Position numbers and translations under genes: made by a program | The notes under the pieces: generated by a model | What the model was told of the DNA's origin: nothing | Seen by the model: the letters and a program-made list of their open reading frames with translations, nothing else | The model's database searches: none | Part shown: positions 55,101-64,000 of the stretch, piece by piece | Numbering within the stretch: position 1 is the first letter of the stretch | Layout of the letters: every line of letters starts with the position of its first letter | Source: Tomocerus qinae | Taxonomy: Eukaryota > Arthropoda > Collembola > Entomobryomorpha > Tomoceridae | Direction: 5' to 3' | NCBI GenBank assembly: GCA_020055645.1 | Contig: CM034546.1 | Span: 37,572,001-37,636,000, forward strand | Length of the DNA: 64,000 nt

Positions 55101-58100
55101 CAGGTCTGGATTGTCTTGTATCATCGACTTCTTCAACCGTCGCATCAGTGCGTTAATGTCTTCTGACGGTTCTCGGGCGTTTTCTCCCCTTAATCTTTGA
55201 CTTTGTCTTGGGCCGTCCGCCATAGTCTGGATTTTCAAATGTCGCAAATATCACTTTAGGACTGTAAACACAGGACTGTCCAATTTGGCACTCGAAGGAC
55301 CACAATGAAAGCTGCAGATCCGGCAAGCTCTCTTTGAATAACTATCTCGAAAAATCTGTACTTTAATGTCGTGGTTGGCTATCGTCTATCTCTGCCTAAC
55401 ATGTCAAATAAACAGAAATTAGCCAGAATTAATGCTAAATGTGACTTTTATTATCTATAAAAGTCACGATCAATAATTAACAATTAATTCAATCAAATCA
55501 AATCTCCAAAAATCAATTATCCAAAATCAATCAAATATCGGAGCACTACTAATCTCGTCCTGTCTGGTCTCTCTCCAAAGCAAGTCTGTCCGTTGGTTCT
55601 TTTTTCTTCTCTCTTGTACGCGTCCAATTTCTCGCTCCTGATTCGTTCCCTATCAAGGAAGTCTCAAGTCCGCGCGAACATTCCATTTTATAGGATTGGT
55701 AATGCAATGTTTTAATACGACAAATAAAGAAATATCGTCTGCTTAACACTACAAATAAACCAAATTATCATGACTGTGACAATGTAAAAAATCTAATTTC
55801 TGATACAATGGTTTGTAACATTGTAGCAGCCATAATATTTTCGCTTGTTACTTTGTAACGTTAAGCAGACAGTATGCTATTCAATTTTAATGTAAAATTA
55901 CTATCAACATTTTGAATTGGAAATAGGATTTGTTGCCATTTGAATGTGTAAAATTTGTTCATACAATATCAAAATAGTCCACTTTTATGACGAGAACCCT
56001 TTATAAGTAAAACCAAAATTTAATGTGATCTAGTACGCATTAAAAAAACAATTTCGCGTATCGTATGTTAAATAATGTTCTATCGGAGATTGCGATTGCT
56101 GAATGCTTAAATGAAATTGAAAACCAAAAATGAATTCTTACGCCATTTTCCCGTGACCATTCGACATTGGGAGTTGGACGACCTTCGCTTACACAACTCA
56201 AACTTTGACCTTTCTCTCCAACGGTAAATGCTTTATCCGCTTCAATAGACAATATTCTGGGAGCCATTCCGTCTAAATTATGTTATTTTATAACAGATTC
56301 ACTTTCCACAAAATCAATCTGTAATCTTAATGAAATAAGAGTCACCTATAGATTGAATGTGTTCAGTGGCGTTGTGCCATTCTTTAGTATTTAATACTGG
56401 AACAGCACAAATGATGCTTTTCATGTCTCTAAACTTAAACCAGATGTCAACAACGCTCAAAGGATTATATTCGTCCTTTGTTGTTGGACGTTCTTTGTAC
56501 GTTATGATATCTGTGAACATAAGTATTGTTTTTAGAAATCTATTAATCTAAAAAAGCTTACTGTAGTCATGAGTATTAATAAATTAATAAATGCTATATC
56601 AATTTTTACCTTTCGGAATGGTGTGTATGGAGCCATTAGTAAAAATGACAAGCCATTGTATTCCATGGGCGTGGAAAAAGGAATGTCCTTCACAAGAACA
56701 GCTGATGTTTTGACCAAAGATAAAATAACCGTCTTCTTTCAAACATTTCAATTGCACAATTGCTTCCGTTTTGACATCGAGTTGTGTATCTTCAAATATA
56801 ATGAAATGGATAGTAATTGCTTAATACTTTGCATTGAAGTTTTGTATATATGACAAAGGAAATATGGAATCTGCTTTGTAGCTTATATGGCTTATATATA
56901 GCATAATTTGATTAAATGAAACTGGTACATTAGAAATCATTTAGGATATCTGATGCATTTAGTAAAGATTTGATATTCAATTGAGGAATCGAACTTGAGT
57001 ATTTTCGATATCCGCTCTACTTCTACTCATATCACTAAATCGGTATCCGACAGTACCGTATTTAGAAGTCGATTTTGGAGGGGGCAATGACGTCATACAC
57101 TTATATGTATTAAGCGCGAATTTTTTTGATATTTTGAGAAAAAATTTCCTCTTTTCTTGGATTTCGGGGGGGGGGCATTTGCCCCCAATGCCCCCCCTCA
57201 ATACAGCCTTGGTATCCGATAATTCAATTGTACAGTTAGTTTTTTTTTTACTTTACTTAAACAACTCCTCTGGCTCTACTGGCCTCAAGTTCGAACAATA
57301 CTAAAACAAAAGAAACCTATGCTTGCCATGACTCATGAGATATCTCCACACATGCAGGTAGTCTGAAGTCTGTGGTTATAATTATGAATTTCAATCATTG
57401 CAGTTCCACAAAACCACAATTACAAGTTATGCCCCCAGCAGGCCACTAAAGACGCAATTAGTGAATGACATTGTAATGTTTTAATATTATTGAAATACTA
57501 ATGTGTCTTGAAAACTCACATGTCTTTCCATCAAATCCTCTGAAATACAATTCCTTCAACATTAGGGGAATAATATTATTGTTCTCAAGAGAACATTGTA
57601 ATACTGCTCGTTTGGTTGGTGAAAGACATCTACAAGAAGAATCTGAACTTCCGTAGTTGCAATCACAATTATGACCCTTCATAAAACTTGTAAATTTCTC
57701 ACCACAAACGTCAAACCCGTTCTACAACAAAAAATAGCAATTAGTATCTTTTGTGTATCTTTACCAAAATCTACAAATAGATACGGCCATTCCAAAAAAT
57801 GAAATTGACAACCTTGTACTGTAGATATTTGTCCCACATGCGACATTGTGAAATGTCAAAGCATTCTATTTGCAGCATATTACTTTCGTGTGAAATAAAA
57901 CTCTTGCAAAAGAATTTCTCTATAGTAGAGTCATAGATAAGTTGGGGATTTTTCAACTGTGATATCCTCCAACTGTGTAACGTGTTGTTATTGTTGGAAG
58001 AGTTAGCACAGTGTATATAATCACCTTCCTCCAACTGAGAGTTTGATATTTCTATTTCGGTTACAAAACGATGCTCAGGTTTACTGACTTCATAGTGGTT

Positions 58101-61100
58101 TAGTGGAATATTATTAACGTTCTTCTCGGACCTGCATGTAATCATTACTTAATATCTCATATTACATCTTTACTTAGTTATTATCTCATACTCGAACATT
58201 CTTACTTATAAGTTATTGTAACATTTGTTTCCGCACTACTGCAAATCAAGCGCGTTTTGGATGTCGAAAGACGCGTTGGGGATTCAACCAACCAATAAGC
58301 ATGGTATAGTACATTGGTAGGTGGGAAAAATTGTAAACCTGGAAAAAAATAATTGGAAGTTATTTTGTTAGTAAGGCTGGAATGAGTCTTAGAGATCAGA
58401 CGCTAGACAAAATTAATACAAAGACCAAATTGTTTTTAACCCAATGTTTCGAAACAATTTGGAGATTTTCGAGTAAATTCTCGTCTGCTCAAAAATTTCA
58501 AGACAACAAATATTACTTTTTATTATTGTGGTGTAGTATTCTGTTGAAATAACATAAAGACAATAAAGACATTACCATATTGCAACACAACTTATAACAA
58601 CATTTTGCTTAAAAAGAAACTTTTCAACGAATTATTTGGCGATTTAGGATAAAATATTTGAAACAATTGAAGCAATTTACAGAAACATTTAGAACAAATT
58701 AAATGTTTTAAATAAAAGAAACGTTTTAATTGGAAATAATTTTAATAAATAATTTTTTAAAACCAAAAAGTTTTTGATCAGATTACGTTGTATTTGACTA
58801 AATCCAATGAAAACTAATTGTTTGAAAACTTGCATTTCGGTTTTAGCACAAAACCTACAGCAGGCCATAACAGATACTCTGTGATGCTCGCCTAAGTAAA
58901 GGGAACCTGTGCACATTTTTGGTGGAACACTAGTAGAAATATATCCATTTTGATTATTAAAATGAACAGTAATTCGTATTAGATCAGTATTGATCATAAC
59001 TCAAAAAAAAGAATGAATAAAAATTAAATACAGATCAACATTTTATATCAAAATTAACACAAAATCGAAATAAATTAATACTGAATATCAAAATCAAAAG
59101 AAGTTTTTAAAAAGTGATTTCATTTCTATAACCGGTACTTTCTGTAGTTACTTTACTATGCAATCTAATGTTCTTTAAAAGCGGTATGAAATATTTTATA
59201 CTATATAATTATAAGAAGTTACAATGTTGGCCAACGGTTGGACTGTTTGATTCGTTAAACTGCCTTACTCAGGCGAGCTTAAACAAATGAAATTATGAAA
59301 CTGTCCAATGACCTATCATAATTGATGTGAATTAAATAAATATAAGTATAGAAATACGATTTGACATTAAATTGCATACAATCATTAGAAATCGAATTTC
59401 ATTAAATATTGATTTTTAATTTTTTGTTAGAGTAACTTTATACGCCGGTCGTATTGTGCATGAAACATTGTTTCCAATGCAACAACCCATCAGATACAGC
59501 TGGTTATTAGAGCTCTAGAACTAATCTGACATCCCATCTCGCTTTTCTGGGACACCCTGTATACATCTCTCTATTTATCTGAAAATGGAATCTAAACATA
59601 CTTGGAGGAAATTGTAGTCCATATGAGAGACATGTCTTCCCTGGTTCCCACTTGCTTGGATCACTTTCAACGTCTCTATCGACGCACATCAAAATTCCTC
59701 TTCTATTCCATAAACTGCTCATGTTGACTCTGAAGAATCCTTCACGGTAATTCCGTTGTACCATAGAACCAGAACTATCACTACTTAGATTCAGTTTCGA
59801 CGGAGAATCCTAAATTTGAATCATAGGAGTGATTATACCTAAAGTTACTAAATAATTAGAATTAGAGCCACCGAAAGTTATTTACAGGACAAGTTCCATC
59901 AGCTTTGAATCCCTCCAAGAAATAAAGGGAATAATAGGCATGGGCATAGTAAGTGCAACTTGGAAGGTACACTACTTCCTCTGAGACTTCAATGTTTGTA
60001 AATCCTTTGGGTCTATCACGTGCACCTAGAATGCCAATGGGTAACTTATATTAAAAGATCCGCTTGTCGAACGAATAAAGTATTAAACTGAAATTAATAA
60101 AGATGATGGTATTGGAGATTTAAAAATGTGTCATTGAAAAAAGTTTTGGTAGGTTAAAATTTACATTGTCAGTCATGCCATTTCATTTAACGGTGACTAC
60201 ACAAAATTTTTCATATCAGATAATAAATTCTTTTAAATACGACATCAATTTATTATCTGATACATACAAAAAGCATGTACAGAGCAAGTGAAATTTAACT
60301 GTTGATTGAATTCACATTTACAATTTGTATGCTGTAACAGAATTTGCCTCACAAAATAATTAAATGATGGATTTAAGTAAAATGGAATCTAAAACGTCAA
60401 ATAATTTGTTTCCACTTGCATTAGATGCCACCTCGAGCAATTAATTAGAATGTAGTAATCACTTCAGGTCTTCAGGTACAGCATAATCAAAGGTTAATTA
60501 CCCAAAATGAAGAAACGTATTTCCGTATTTTGTATTTCCGTCGGCTGATTTTGGTTGAGTATTGTATAAGTGAACCGATAAAATTTATCACCTATTGACT
60601 GAACACGACGCCACATTGGTAGAATAAATAGATAAAAACTTCACGCGCTTTATTTTGATCAATTTGATTGTAAAACGGCTTGTTGGAGTCTAAAATGACA
60701 TTATAAAACGTTTTTATTTATTGGTTATTCCTTAAAGCCCGAATTCCGGTATTAAAATTGAAAGATAAATAACTCGGTCAAAGGTCAACATAGGGTGCTG
60801 AAATTTACTCGGCTTATAGACCTTATTAAAACCTTTCGAATGATATATATCTTGCCTGGGATTATTGCACATTGCTCTGAGAGATAATTAAAATATGAAA
60901 AATATTTTCAAAATTTGACCTTCAATATCTCCCAAGGTTGCAAAAAGTCGCAAAAGTTATTTGGCCCAAAATACTTCAAATGTATGCCTACACGTCCCCA
61001 CTAACAGCTAAACTCAGCACTGAACAGCACGGGAGAGTGTAGGCATACATTTGAAGTTTCTTTGGGCCAAATAACTTTTGCGACCTTCGGAGATATTGAA

Positions 61101-61854
61101 GGTCAAATTTTGAAAATATTTTTCATATTTTAAATATCTCTCACAGCAATGTGCAATAAATCCAGGCAATATATATATCATTCAAAAAGTTTTAATAAGT
61201 GGTTTAATAAGGTCTATAAGCCGTGCAAATTTCAGCACCCTACGTTGACCTTTGACCGAGTTATTCATCTTTCAATTTTAATACCCGAATTCGGGTTTTA
61301 AGGAATAACCAATAAATAAAAACGTTTTATAATGTCCTTTTAGACTCCAAAAAACCTTTTTACTATCAAATTGAAAAACATAAAGCCGTGGAGTTTTTTT
61401 CTGTTTATCTTACCAATGTGTGACGACGCATTTCAATGGGGACGATCATTTTTAATCTGAACTTGTAGGAACTCGAATTGGAGAAATCAGTTACGATCCG
61501 TTCCGTTTTGAATTTTGTAAATTTTGGCAATGGCTTTTGGTCTCCAAAGTCAAAATCAATTGTGATGGGATCGTCAGAGATGCACTCGAAAGACTTGAGT
61601 CTAGTTACCTTACTCAATACAACTTTTAGAATGTTGTCGTTATTATAGCAACCTCCTAAAGCTTTTTCTATCTTATAGTAACGAATGACGACCGTAATGT
61701 TGCAGTTGACTGATTTTATTTTATCAGTAAATTGGCATTTCAATATTGTATTTAGGTCAATTTTGTTTGTAGAAATTTTAAGGTCGCCAGTCACGTTTGT
61801 TAGGAACAAATATGGAATAACAAACAAACAAATTATTTTGGAAGTAATTTTCAT
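46200..61854 (-). CDS. Receptor tyrosine kinase with Ig domains, PVR/VEGFR/PDGFR-like, 17 exons
   Basis: Exons (minus order): 61854-61414, 60044-59886, 59809-about 59598, 58131-57813, 57721-57520, 56789-56610, 56510-56346, 56272-56142, 48290-48140, 48061-47949, 47861-47723, 47645-47433, 47336-47237, 47175-47100, 47022-46685, 46509-46425, 46274-46200. Phases agree and the total is 3099 nt (1032 residues). It starts with a signal peptide, then Ig-like modules with paired cysteines (LSCVSEGRPTPNVEW; EYVCTASNTFGNA) and a cysteine-rich insert (CDCNYGSSDSSCRC). One membrane span follows (ITSILILTILICLLTFILL), then juxtamembrane TESEIDEFFQGN. The kinase has GSGEFGTVYKG, FAFKTT, HSDLAARNILL, SDFGLSRR, WMAIESL, SDVWAYGVTIWEIFSLG and CWNKNATDRPDF; the tail ends VYMDLNP, an SH2-type site. 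HRD has become HSD, as in relatives with HGD. A BEL element sits in intron 8. Exon boundaries at 59598 and 57813 use weak donors and are least certain. Confidence 0.82.
49242..49616 (-). repeat. 3' LTR of the BEL element
   Basis: Same 375 bp as 55306-55680. The end of the pol frame runs about 45 codons into it before stopping at 49485. Confidence 0.95.
49485..51212 (-). CDS. BEL integrase part
   Basis: 575 residues, same phase again. HHCC finger (HHYHVRAGHIG..CQKCK), integrase core with LDYFGP, YSDNGTNF and SWERLVRSVK carrying the D, D, E triad, and a C-terminal DUF5641-type domain (KEGDLVVIVDNN). The last residues come from the 3' LTR. It inserts element cDNA into the host genome. Confidence 0.9.
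   Translation of the reverse strand: MEELELKREQVCVTIEASSRATLPDIEKFASYLQLIRTTAWVSRFVKNIRLKKNLRLKSELTPAEFLEAEMKWFKQVQSESFSGDIEALKKRNQVEKSSRLFTLSPFLDDQELLRLKGRTQNSIEMTVEMKNPIILDSKHPFTRLLIHHYHVRAGHIGQETVANELRRRFWIIDIRAAVRGVWSRCQKCKLGRATPCQPQMGQLPHCRLQKYDRPFSVTGLDYFGPMEITVGRRREKRYGALFTCLSTRAVHLELASSLATDSAIMAIRRFISRRGNPTAIYSDNGTNFRGADAELKKALQDFDQEKLKREMTTRGIDWHFIPPAAPHMGGSWERLVRSVKTALKITLKEQAPKEEVLRTVLTEAEHSVNCRPLTHLSVDPNDDECLTPNHFLIGSSSGVRTPGVFTNADMCLKKQWRTAQRLSDNFWRRWVQEYLPTLIRRTKWHRNLKPVKEGDLVVIVDNNLERNYWPKGKIVKLYPGQDGITRVVDVKTKTGIFKRPVVKLCVLDVDTDDKSKRGEADVPLPPSGGEGCSRGLETSLIGNESGARNWTRTREKKKEPTDRLALERDQTGRD
49617..49628 (-). promoter_or_regulatory. Polypurine tract of the BEL element
   Basis: GGAGGGGAAGGA directly abuts the 3' LTR, where plus-strand DNA synthesis is primed. 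It lies inside the pol reading frame. Confidence 0.8.
51255..52997 (-). CDS. BEL reverse transcriptase / RNase H part
   Basis: 580 residues in the same phase as the gag part. Reverse transcriptase with RLVFDAAARSRGISLNE and the catalytic YVDDYLDS, a Pao-type middle domain (Peptidase_A17 family), and RNase H starting IFCDASEKAFAAAAYI. It probably has no start of its own: residues that belong to the enzyme (ETFGVRAVMN) lie between the TAG at 53031 and the first ATG. Ends at a second TAG. Confidence 0.9.
   Translation of the reverse strand: MMNLPKSKEEIRCREIMDKTISRSDNRWETGLLWKSDNICLPESKCNALSRLKIIEKKMDRDPEYSRQYCLKIEDYISKGYVKKLPREEAAIQTDKTWYLPHFAVTNPNKPGKIRLVFDAAARSRGISLNENLFAGPDQLSNLVGVLMKFRQRKIAFSGDIADMFHRVLVRQEDRCAQRFLWRGKDREKPPDTYEMCVMTFGATCSPCLAQEIKNRNAREFQDTFPEAVEAIVKRHYVDDYLDSTDNELEAEKRISEVIYVHQQGGFQIVNWTCSSRKVLLKLREKYPELFSKLESEVKDMDSDKVVQMERVLGLRWNPDTDKFTFNCSFHKVDPDVVNGTRRPSKREVLKLVMSIFDPLGFVAHFTVKAKILLQDIWRSAIGWDDNLTDMLNEKWMRWLEELQKIRVMNIPRSYFVVPESTNIQLHIFCDASEKAFAAAAYIRVDNNTNIMTTLITARTRVLPLKPMSIPRLELQAAVMACRLAQTIKEEHEIKFETTTYWSDSKTVLCWLRSDSRNYKPFVAHRIGEIMETSDISDWKWVPTLENVADEATRDSSQCDFEENCRWLTGPSFLKLPNEE
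53031..55247 (-). CDS. BEL gag and aspartic protease part of the polyprotein
   Basis: 738 residues. Acidic/basic coiled N-terminus, then a DUF1759-type capsid region (LPTFDGNPSEWPNFIAEFR), two zinc knuckles (CLFCQKNHDVRNC and CFLCLKFGHHSRNC), and a protease segment (YAMLDDASTCTMV, DUF1758-type). It ends at a TAG; the frame continues in phase into the reverse transcriptase. The ATG at 55247 lies just inside the 5' LTR. Confidence 0.9.
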   Translation of the reverse strand: MRHLKIQTMADGPRQSQRLRGENAREPSEDINALMRRLKKSMIQDNPDLAISIDDSEDDVSELKSQPSRVKTGTSADRASRKTSRSSAARKLKTDLEEAEALAELENNVEALELKHLKKKLEREKLISQKRLKLQQAEIDDEENSDQKLSDNDDDVSVDSVTRGQRAVRDWSVKADADGNPLVDPMPDSSTNQLAQAILQAVKSCSGATKPQEDNLKKMMARQSVSKDLPTFDGNPSEWPNFIAEFRGSTETCGFTKQENMARLRKCLKGKARDAVLAMMAIPDSLEEVLETLETGFGRPAYIIKSLIEKAKQTPSPKEDKPEMIIEFSNAVRNLISTMETLKTAGHLDNPQLMEDLVNKLPPTSRKEWARQAVIFENINLKDFSNWLKVEAKAISLISTPTIYSEPKTDKKGKRNTDRGERVLTVTDNTKSDASHSGKQCCLFCQKNHDVRNCRGYWKEDIDSRWKLVTDNKVCFLCLKFGHHSRNCKEEGCGTNRCRGRHHSSLHKKYPTPEETRSTPQQTENPKETETTDTSHVSHHTTVLEKSVLLRVLPVKLRGPTGTVSKYAMLDDASTCTMVESHIAEKIGASGPTVQFRRQWTNSVIVSEPSQQIELHVSGKDTDTEYLLQNVKKVKSLDLPLQTVKMRDLAKKWSYMNPGLAPSMDCAKPTILIGQDHGTLIIAREIVTGADDGPCLSRTKLGWSAHGNVHNFKGRVDKQFTMHVFKDEEEDSLHHLVK
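55287..55302 (-). promoter_or_regulatory. Primer-binding site of the BEL element
   Basis: TGGTCCTTCGAGTGCC lies three bases inside the 5' LTR. It starts with TGG, as needed to pair with the CCA end of a tRNA. Primer identity not determined. Confidence 0.7.
55306..55680 (-). repeat. 5' LTR of the BEL element
   Basis: Begins TGTTCGCGCGGACTTGAG on the element strand and ends TTTCA. Holds the element's promoter. The short frame at 55549-55749 is only the LTR copy of the pol tail. Confidence 0.95.
57051..57211. mobile_element. Tiny hAT-type MITE, 161 bp, in an intron of the receptor kinase
   Basis: Ends CAGTACCGTATTTAG and, from the right, CAAGGCTGTATTGAG, each followed by G-rich strings (GGAGGGGGCAATG; GGGGGGGCATTGGGGGC). 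The 8-bp target duplication GTATCCGA lies at 57043-57050 and 57212-57219. Between exons 5 and 6 of the receptor gene. Confidence 0.85.
60637..61396. repeat. Long inverted repeat (about 760 bp) in intron 1 of the receptor kinase
   Basis: Arms of roughly 350 bp face each other around a short loop near 61010. Matched blocks include GGTTATTCCTTAAAGCCCGAATTCCGG, AAGATAAATAACTCGGTCAA and TTTTGAAAATATTTTTCATATT. Arms are about 90% alike, so an older palindromic transposon is likely. The right arm ends less than 20 bp from the splice donor of exon 1. Confidence 0.8.
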
Positions 61855-64000
61855 TTTATAATATTGCTTAGAAAACTACAAAATAAAACAATTATTACTT
61901 TGGTTATTACTTTTATCACTTTACTTTTGCTGTGATAACTGACTTTGATACTAGGAAAGTTTACTTGCTTTAATTAGCCCACTTGCATGCACATTTTATT
62001 ACTTCAAATAGAGCTACGAACATAAAAGCATAAATAGATTATCTATGACTTTAGCAATTTCCTGTTATTATGAGTTGAGGTCATTAAAAGTAAATTAATC
62101 AGTTGAGCTAAGCATTTAGAATGGGAATGTTTCAAGGAAATCAGTAAAAATAAATACATAGTTCTATCCTCGTATATTATTAACAATGTAGAAAGGAAAT
62201 CCGTGGTTTTGAAATAATAATAAACAACAGTAAATAAAAAATAATGAAACTATTATTTAACGTTTGATAGATATTCATGTGTGACAGATATGATACTTAT
62301 TAAATGGGCTTTCAAGCGAATTAATTTTTAAAATAAATATACTCATTAATAGTCATTAATATGCATAAACATGCATGTTTTTTCGAAATCTTCAGATAGA
62401 TCAATATTGATGTATTATTGTATTATATGACCCTTGAACTCTTTTAGAGGTCATTATTAGCCAAAATGCTTTTAGCGAACACGGGGTCCTCGTTAGCTTT
62501 CGATAAATACCTCAGACGGTGAAATTCTTCGTAATACCAAGGATTGACCTTTGACACCGGGCAGGTTTTACCGAAAGTGAAATACTTGATACGCCCTCAA
62601 AGTGTAGTTTGAAACGAGCAGATATTCGAAATAACTTTTTATTTCTAGTAAAAACCCGACCAACACCTCTTTTTGAAAGTCTGCCGGGTCTTTTGAAATC
62701 TAAAAATTGAAACGTTATAGCTCTTTCAAAAAATATCTGGAGATATACTTATGTTCATACCAACTTTCATCAAAATCGGTTCAGGGGTTCAAAAGTTATT
62801 TTGCTTTCCTTTTTAAGAGATTTTTTTTCATATAACTACTGACAGGGTCAAAAATGATTTTTTTCCCCAGAAAAATGTTTGTTCCTGATTCCCATTCCTC
62901 ACATGTACAGAAAGGAAAATGGAAGAAGCCATCGGGAAAAACATTTACCTATATCAAATAAAGTCTTTCAACAATGGAAAATTTTCATCCCTAAATATTA
63001 GAACACAATTTGTTAGCGTTCAAAGAAGTTAAAATAATAAATTTTTTTTCGCTGTGAGCGAATTTTAACGTTCGTTGTTGCCAGGGCAAAAGGGGTAAAA
63101 GTACCTGAAATTCAAAAATTATTGCCAATATTTACATCCTTTACTGTATTATTTAGCCCCATTTTGACTTTTGCCCACCAGCCACCTAGCAAATTACCCT
63201 ACTAGCCACTTTTGCCCCACTCTTTAACTATGTCACTTAACTGTTAAGCTAAATTACAAAAAAATCCTCAAATCATTATTGATAAATTTTGAAGTTTAAT
63301 TTTAAATTTTTCTATCACTTCGCGCGAATTTGTACCTTCTTTTGATTGTATACTCTCTTATTTCTGTATTAATATGCACGACTATTAATTTCAAAATAAG
63401 TTATTTACCTTATTTTTGTTTCATTTTCATAAAAAACGGTAAATTTGTTAGCTGGGCACATATAGTAGGGCTAAATGCGGACATATGTGCCAATGAGCCA
63501 AAATAAACAAAAGGAAAATCCTTAGCAAAATTGGCCGCGAACGGATATAAAAATAACCACCTTAAATCGTGTGTGAAACGTGCAATTCTGTTTTACAGCA
63601 AATATCAGCTTTGATATTTTCCTATATAATTCTGAGGATGCTATCATAGCTACCGTAGTATTAAACTACTAACATTGTATACAATATATATATTGATGAA
63701 TATATGTTAGACTTGATTATTCTAATGAAGTTGTAATTCCTATTATTATCAATAGCCTAGTACTCTACATCAAATTATCCTAAGAACTCATTATCTCTAT
63801 ATTATAATCACGCTCTTAAATTCTTATTAGATAAAAAGCAATAATTTTAGCTACCTATATATGCGTGATAGGGCGACCTCAGGCATGTATCCAGGTATTT
63901 AAATAGTCAAGAGAGACGCAACAAATGGCTGTGATATAAACTTAACATTTTCGTCTGACACAAAATTTTCGTGTTTGACGATTTAGTGATGTCGCCCAAC
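61855..64000. other. Upstream of the receptor kinase; no gene seen
   Basis: AT-rich flank that should hold the receptor promoter. Around 62740-62800 a string (CCAACTTTCATCAAAATCGG then TTCAGGGGTTCAAAAGTTAT) looks like a dispersed repeat of a type common in arthropod genomes. A short repeat at 63715-63810 matches 37610-37690. No coding region supported. Confidence 0.45.

Larger units (their letters stand above)
49242..55680 (-). mobile_element. Complete BEL/Pao LTR retrotransposon
   Basis: A 6439-bp element with 375-bp LTRs, TG..CA ends, and the 5-bp target duplication TTCCA at 49237-49241 and 55681-55685. It lies in intron 8 of the receptor kinase gene, in the same orientation as that gene. 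The internal frame runs from 55247 to 49485 in a single phase: gag, protease, reverse transcriptase, RNase H, integrase, interrupted only by two in-frame TAG codons. No env-like frame. The two LTRs read as identical, so insertion is recent. Confidence 0.95.

Noticed and set aside
55549..55749. Minus-strand 66-codon frame after the 5' LTR
   Set aside because: It is the LTR copy of the pol C-terminal tail, with random flank.
58689..58997. 102-codon frame considered as an extra exon of the receptor kinase
   Set aside because: No Ig pattern and no matching splice phases. Joining 59598 to 58131 already keeps the frame, though with a weak donor.
1..64000. CRISPR arrays, tRNA or rRNA genes
   Set aside because: Tandem arrays present are minisatellites inside eukaryotic DNA without spacers; no cloverleaf or rRNA core was recognised by eye.

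Overview
The window is nuclear DNA of an arthropod, most likely a springtail (Collembola). The evidence is AT-rich sequence, genes split by short GT-AG introns, clustered divergent ionotropic receptors (IRs) written as single exons, a multi-exon receptor tyrosine kinase, and many transposons (BEL/Pao LTR element, hAT-type, TA-targeting palindromic and PIF/Harbinger-like). The assignment to springtails is inference from gene style. No rRNA, tRNA or CRISPR was seen.

Layout. 1-3.6 kb: relic and full copy of an IR gene. 4.3-18.9 kb: a compact cluster of four innate-immunity-like genes. These are two tandem CARD + protein-kinase genes (4276-6484 and 9882-12594, +; kinase domains look like eIF2-alpha kinases of the PERK/PKR type), a gene for a truncated NB-ARC/leucine-rich-repeat-like protein (12992-14710, +), and a convergent CARD + NB-ARC + winged-helix + LRR-like gene (15444-18868, -). 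In the three CARD genes the CARD is cut by a phase-0 intron at the same place, and the LRR-like tails of the last two genes are homologous. Each gene except the LRR-only one carries single-base lesions. 18.9-46 kb: IR pseudogenes (22.5-24.6 kb, +; 26.8-29.7 kb, -, split by a 1008-bp palindromic transposon), an intact IR gene (34281-36242, +), a FLYWCH-bearing TIR element, several non-autonomous elements with intact target-site duplications, minisatellites, and a decayed transposase gene with DDE and SWIM domains (39.2-41.7 kb, -). 46.2-61.9 kb: one receptor tyrosine kinase gene on the minus strand (17 exons reconstructed; coding length 3099 nt, a multiple of 3), PVR/VEGFR/PDGFR-like, whose intron between two Ig exons holds a complete BEL/Pao retrotransposon (49242-55680) with LTRs that read as identical. 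62-64 kb: no gene seen.

How the genes may work together. The CARD kinase and CARD NB-ARC genes look like sensor/adaptor and effector parts of one signalling module, analogous in logic (not shown by homology) to NLR-RIPK2 or to an apoptosome, with an eIF2-alpha-kinase-like output that would suggest translational shut-off. The IR genes are chemosensory-type channels in two subfamilies (A: 1-110, 1505-3592, 26.8-29.7 kb; B: 22.5-24.6 kb, 34.3-36.2 kb) that alternate along the window. The long ORFs of the RTK, BEL element and intact IRs have no indels, so the one-base lesions in the CARD genes and IR pseudogenes are more likely real decay than general assembly noise, although this cannot be proven here.
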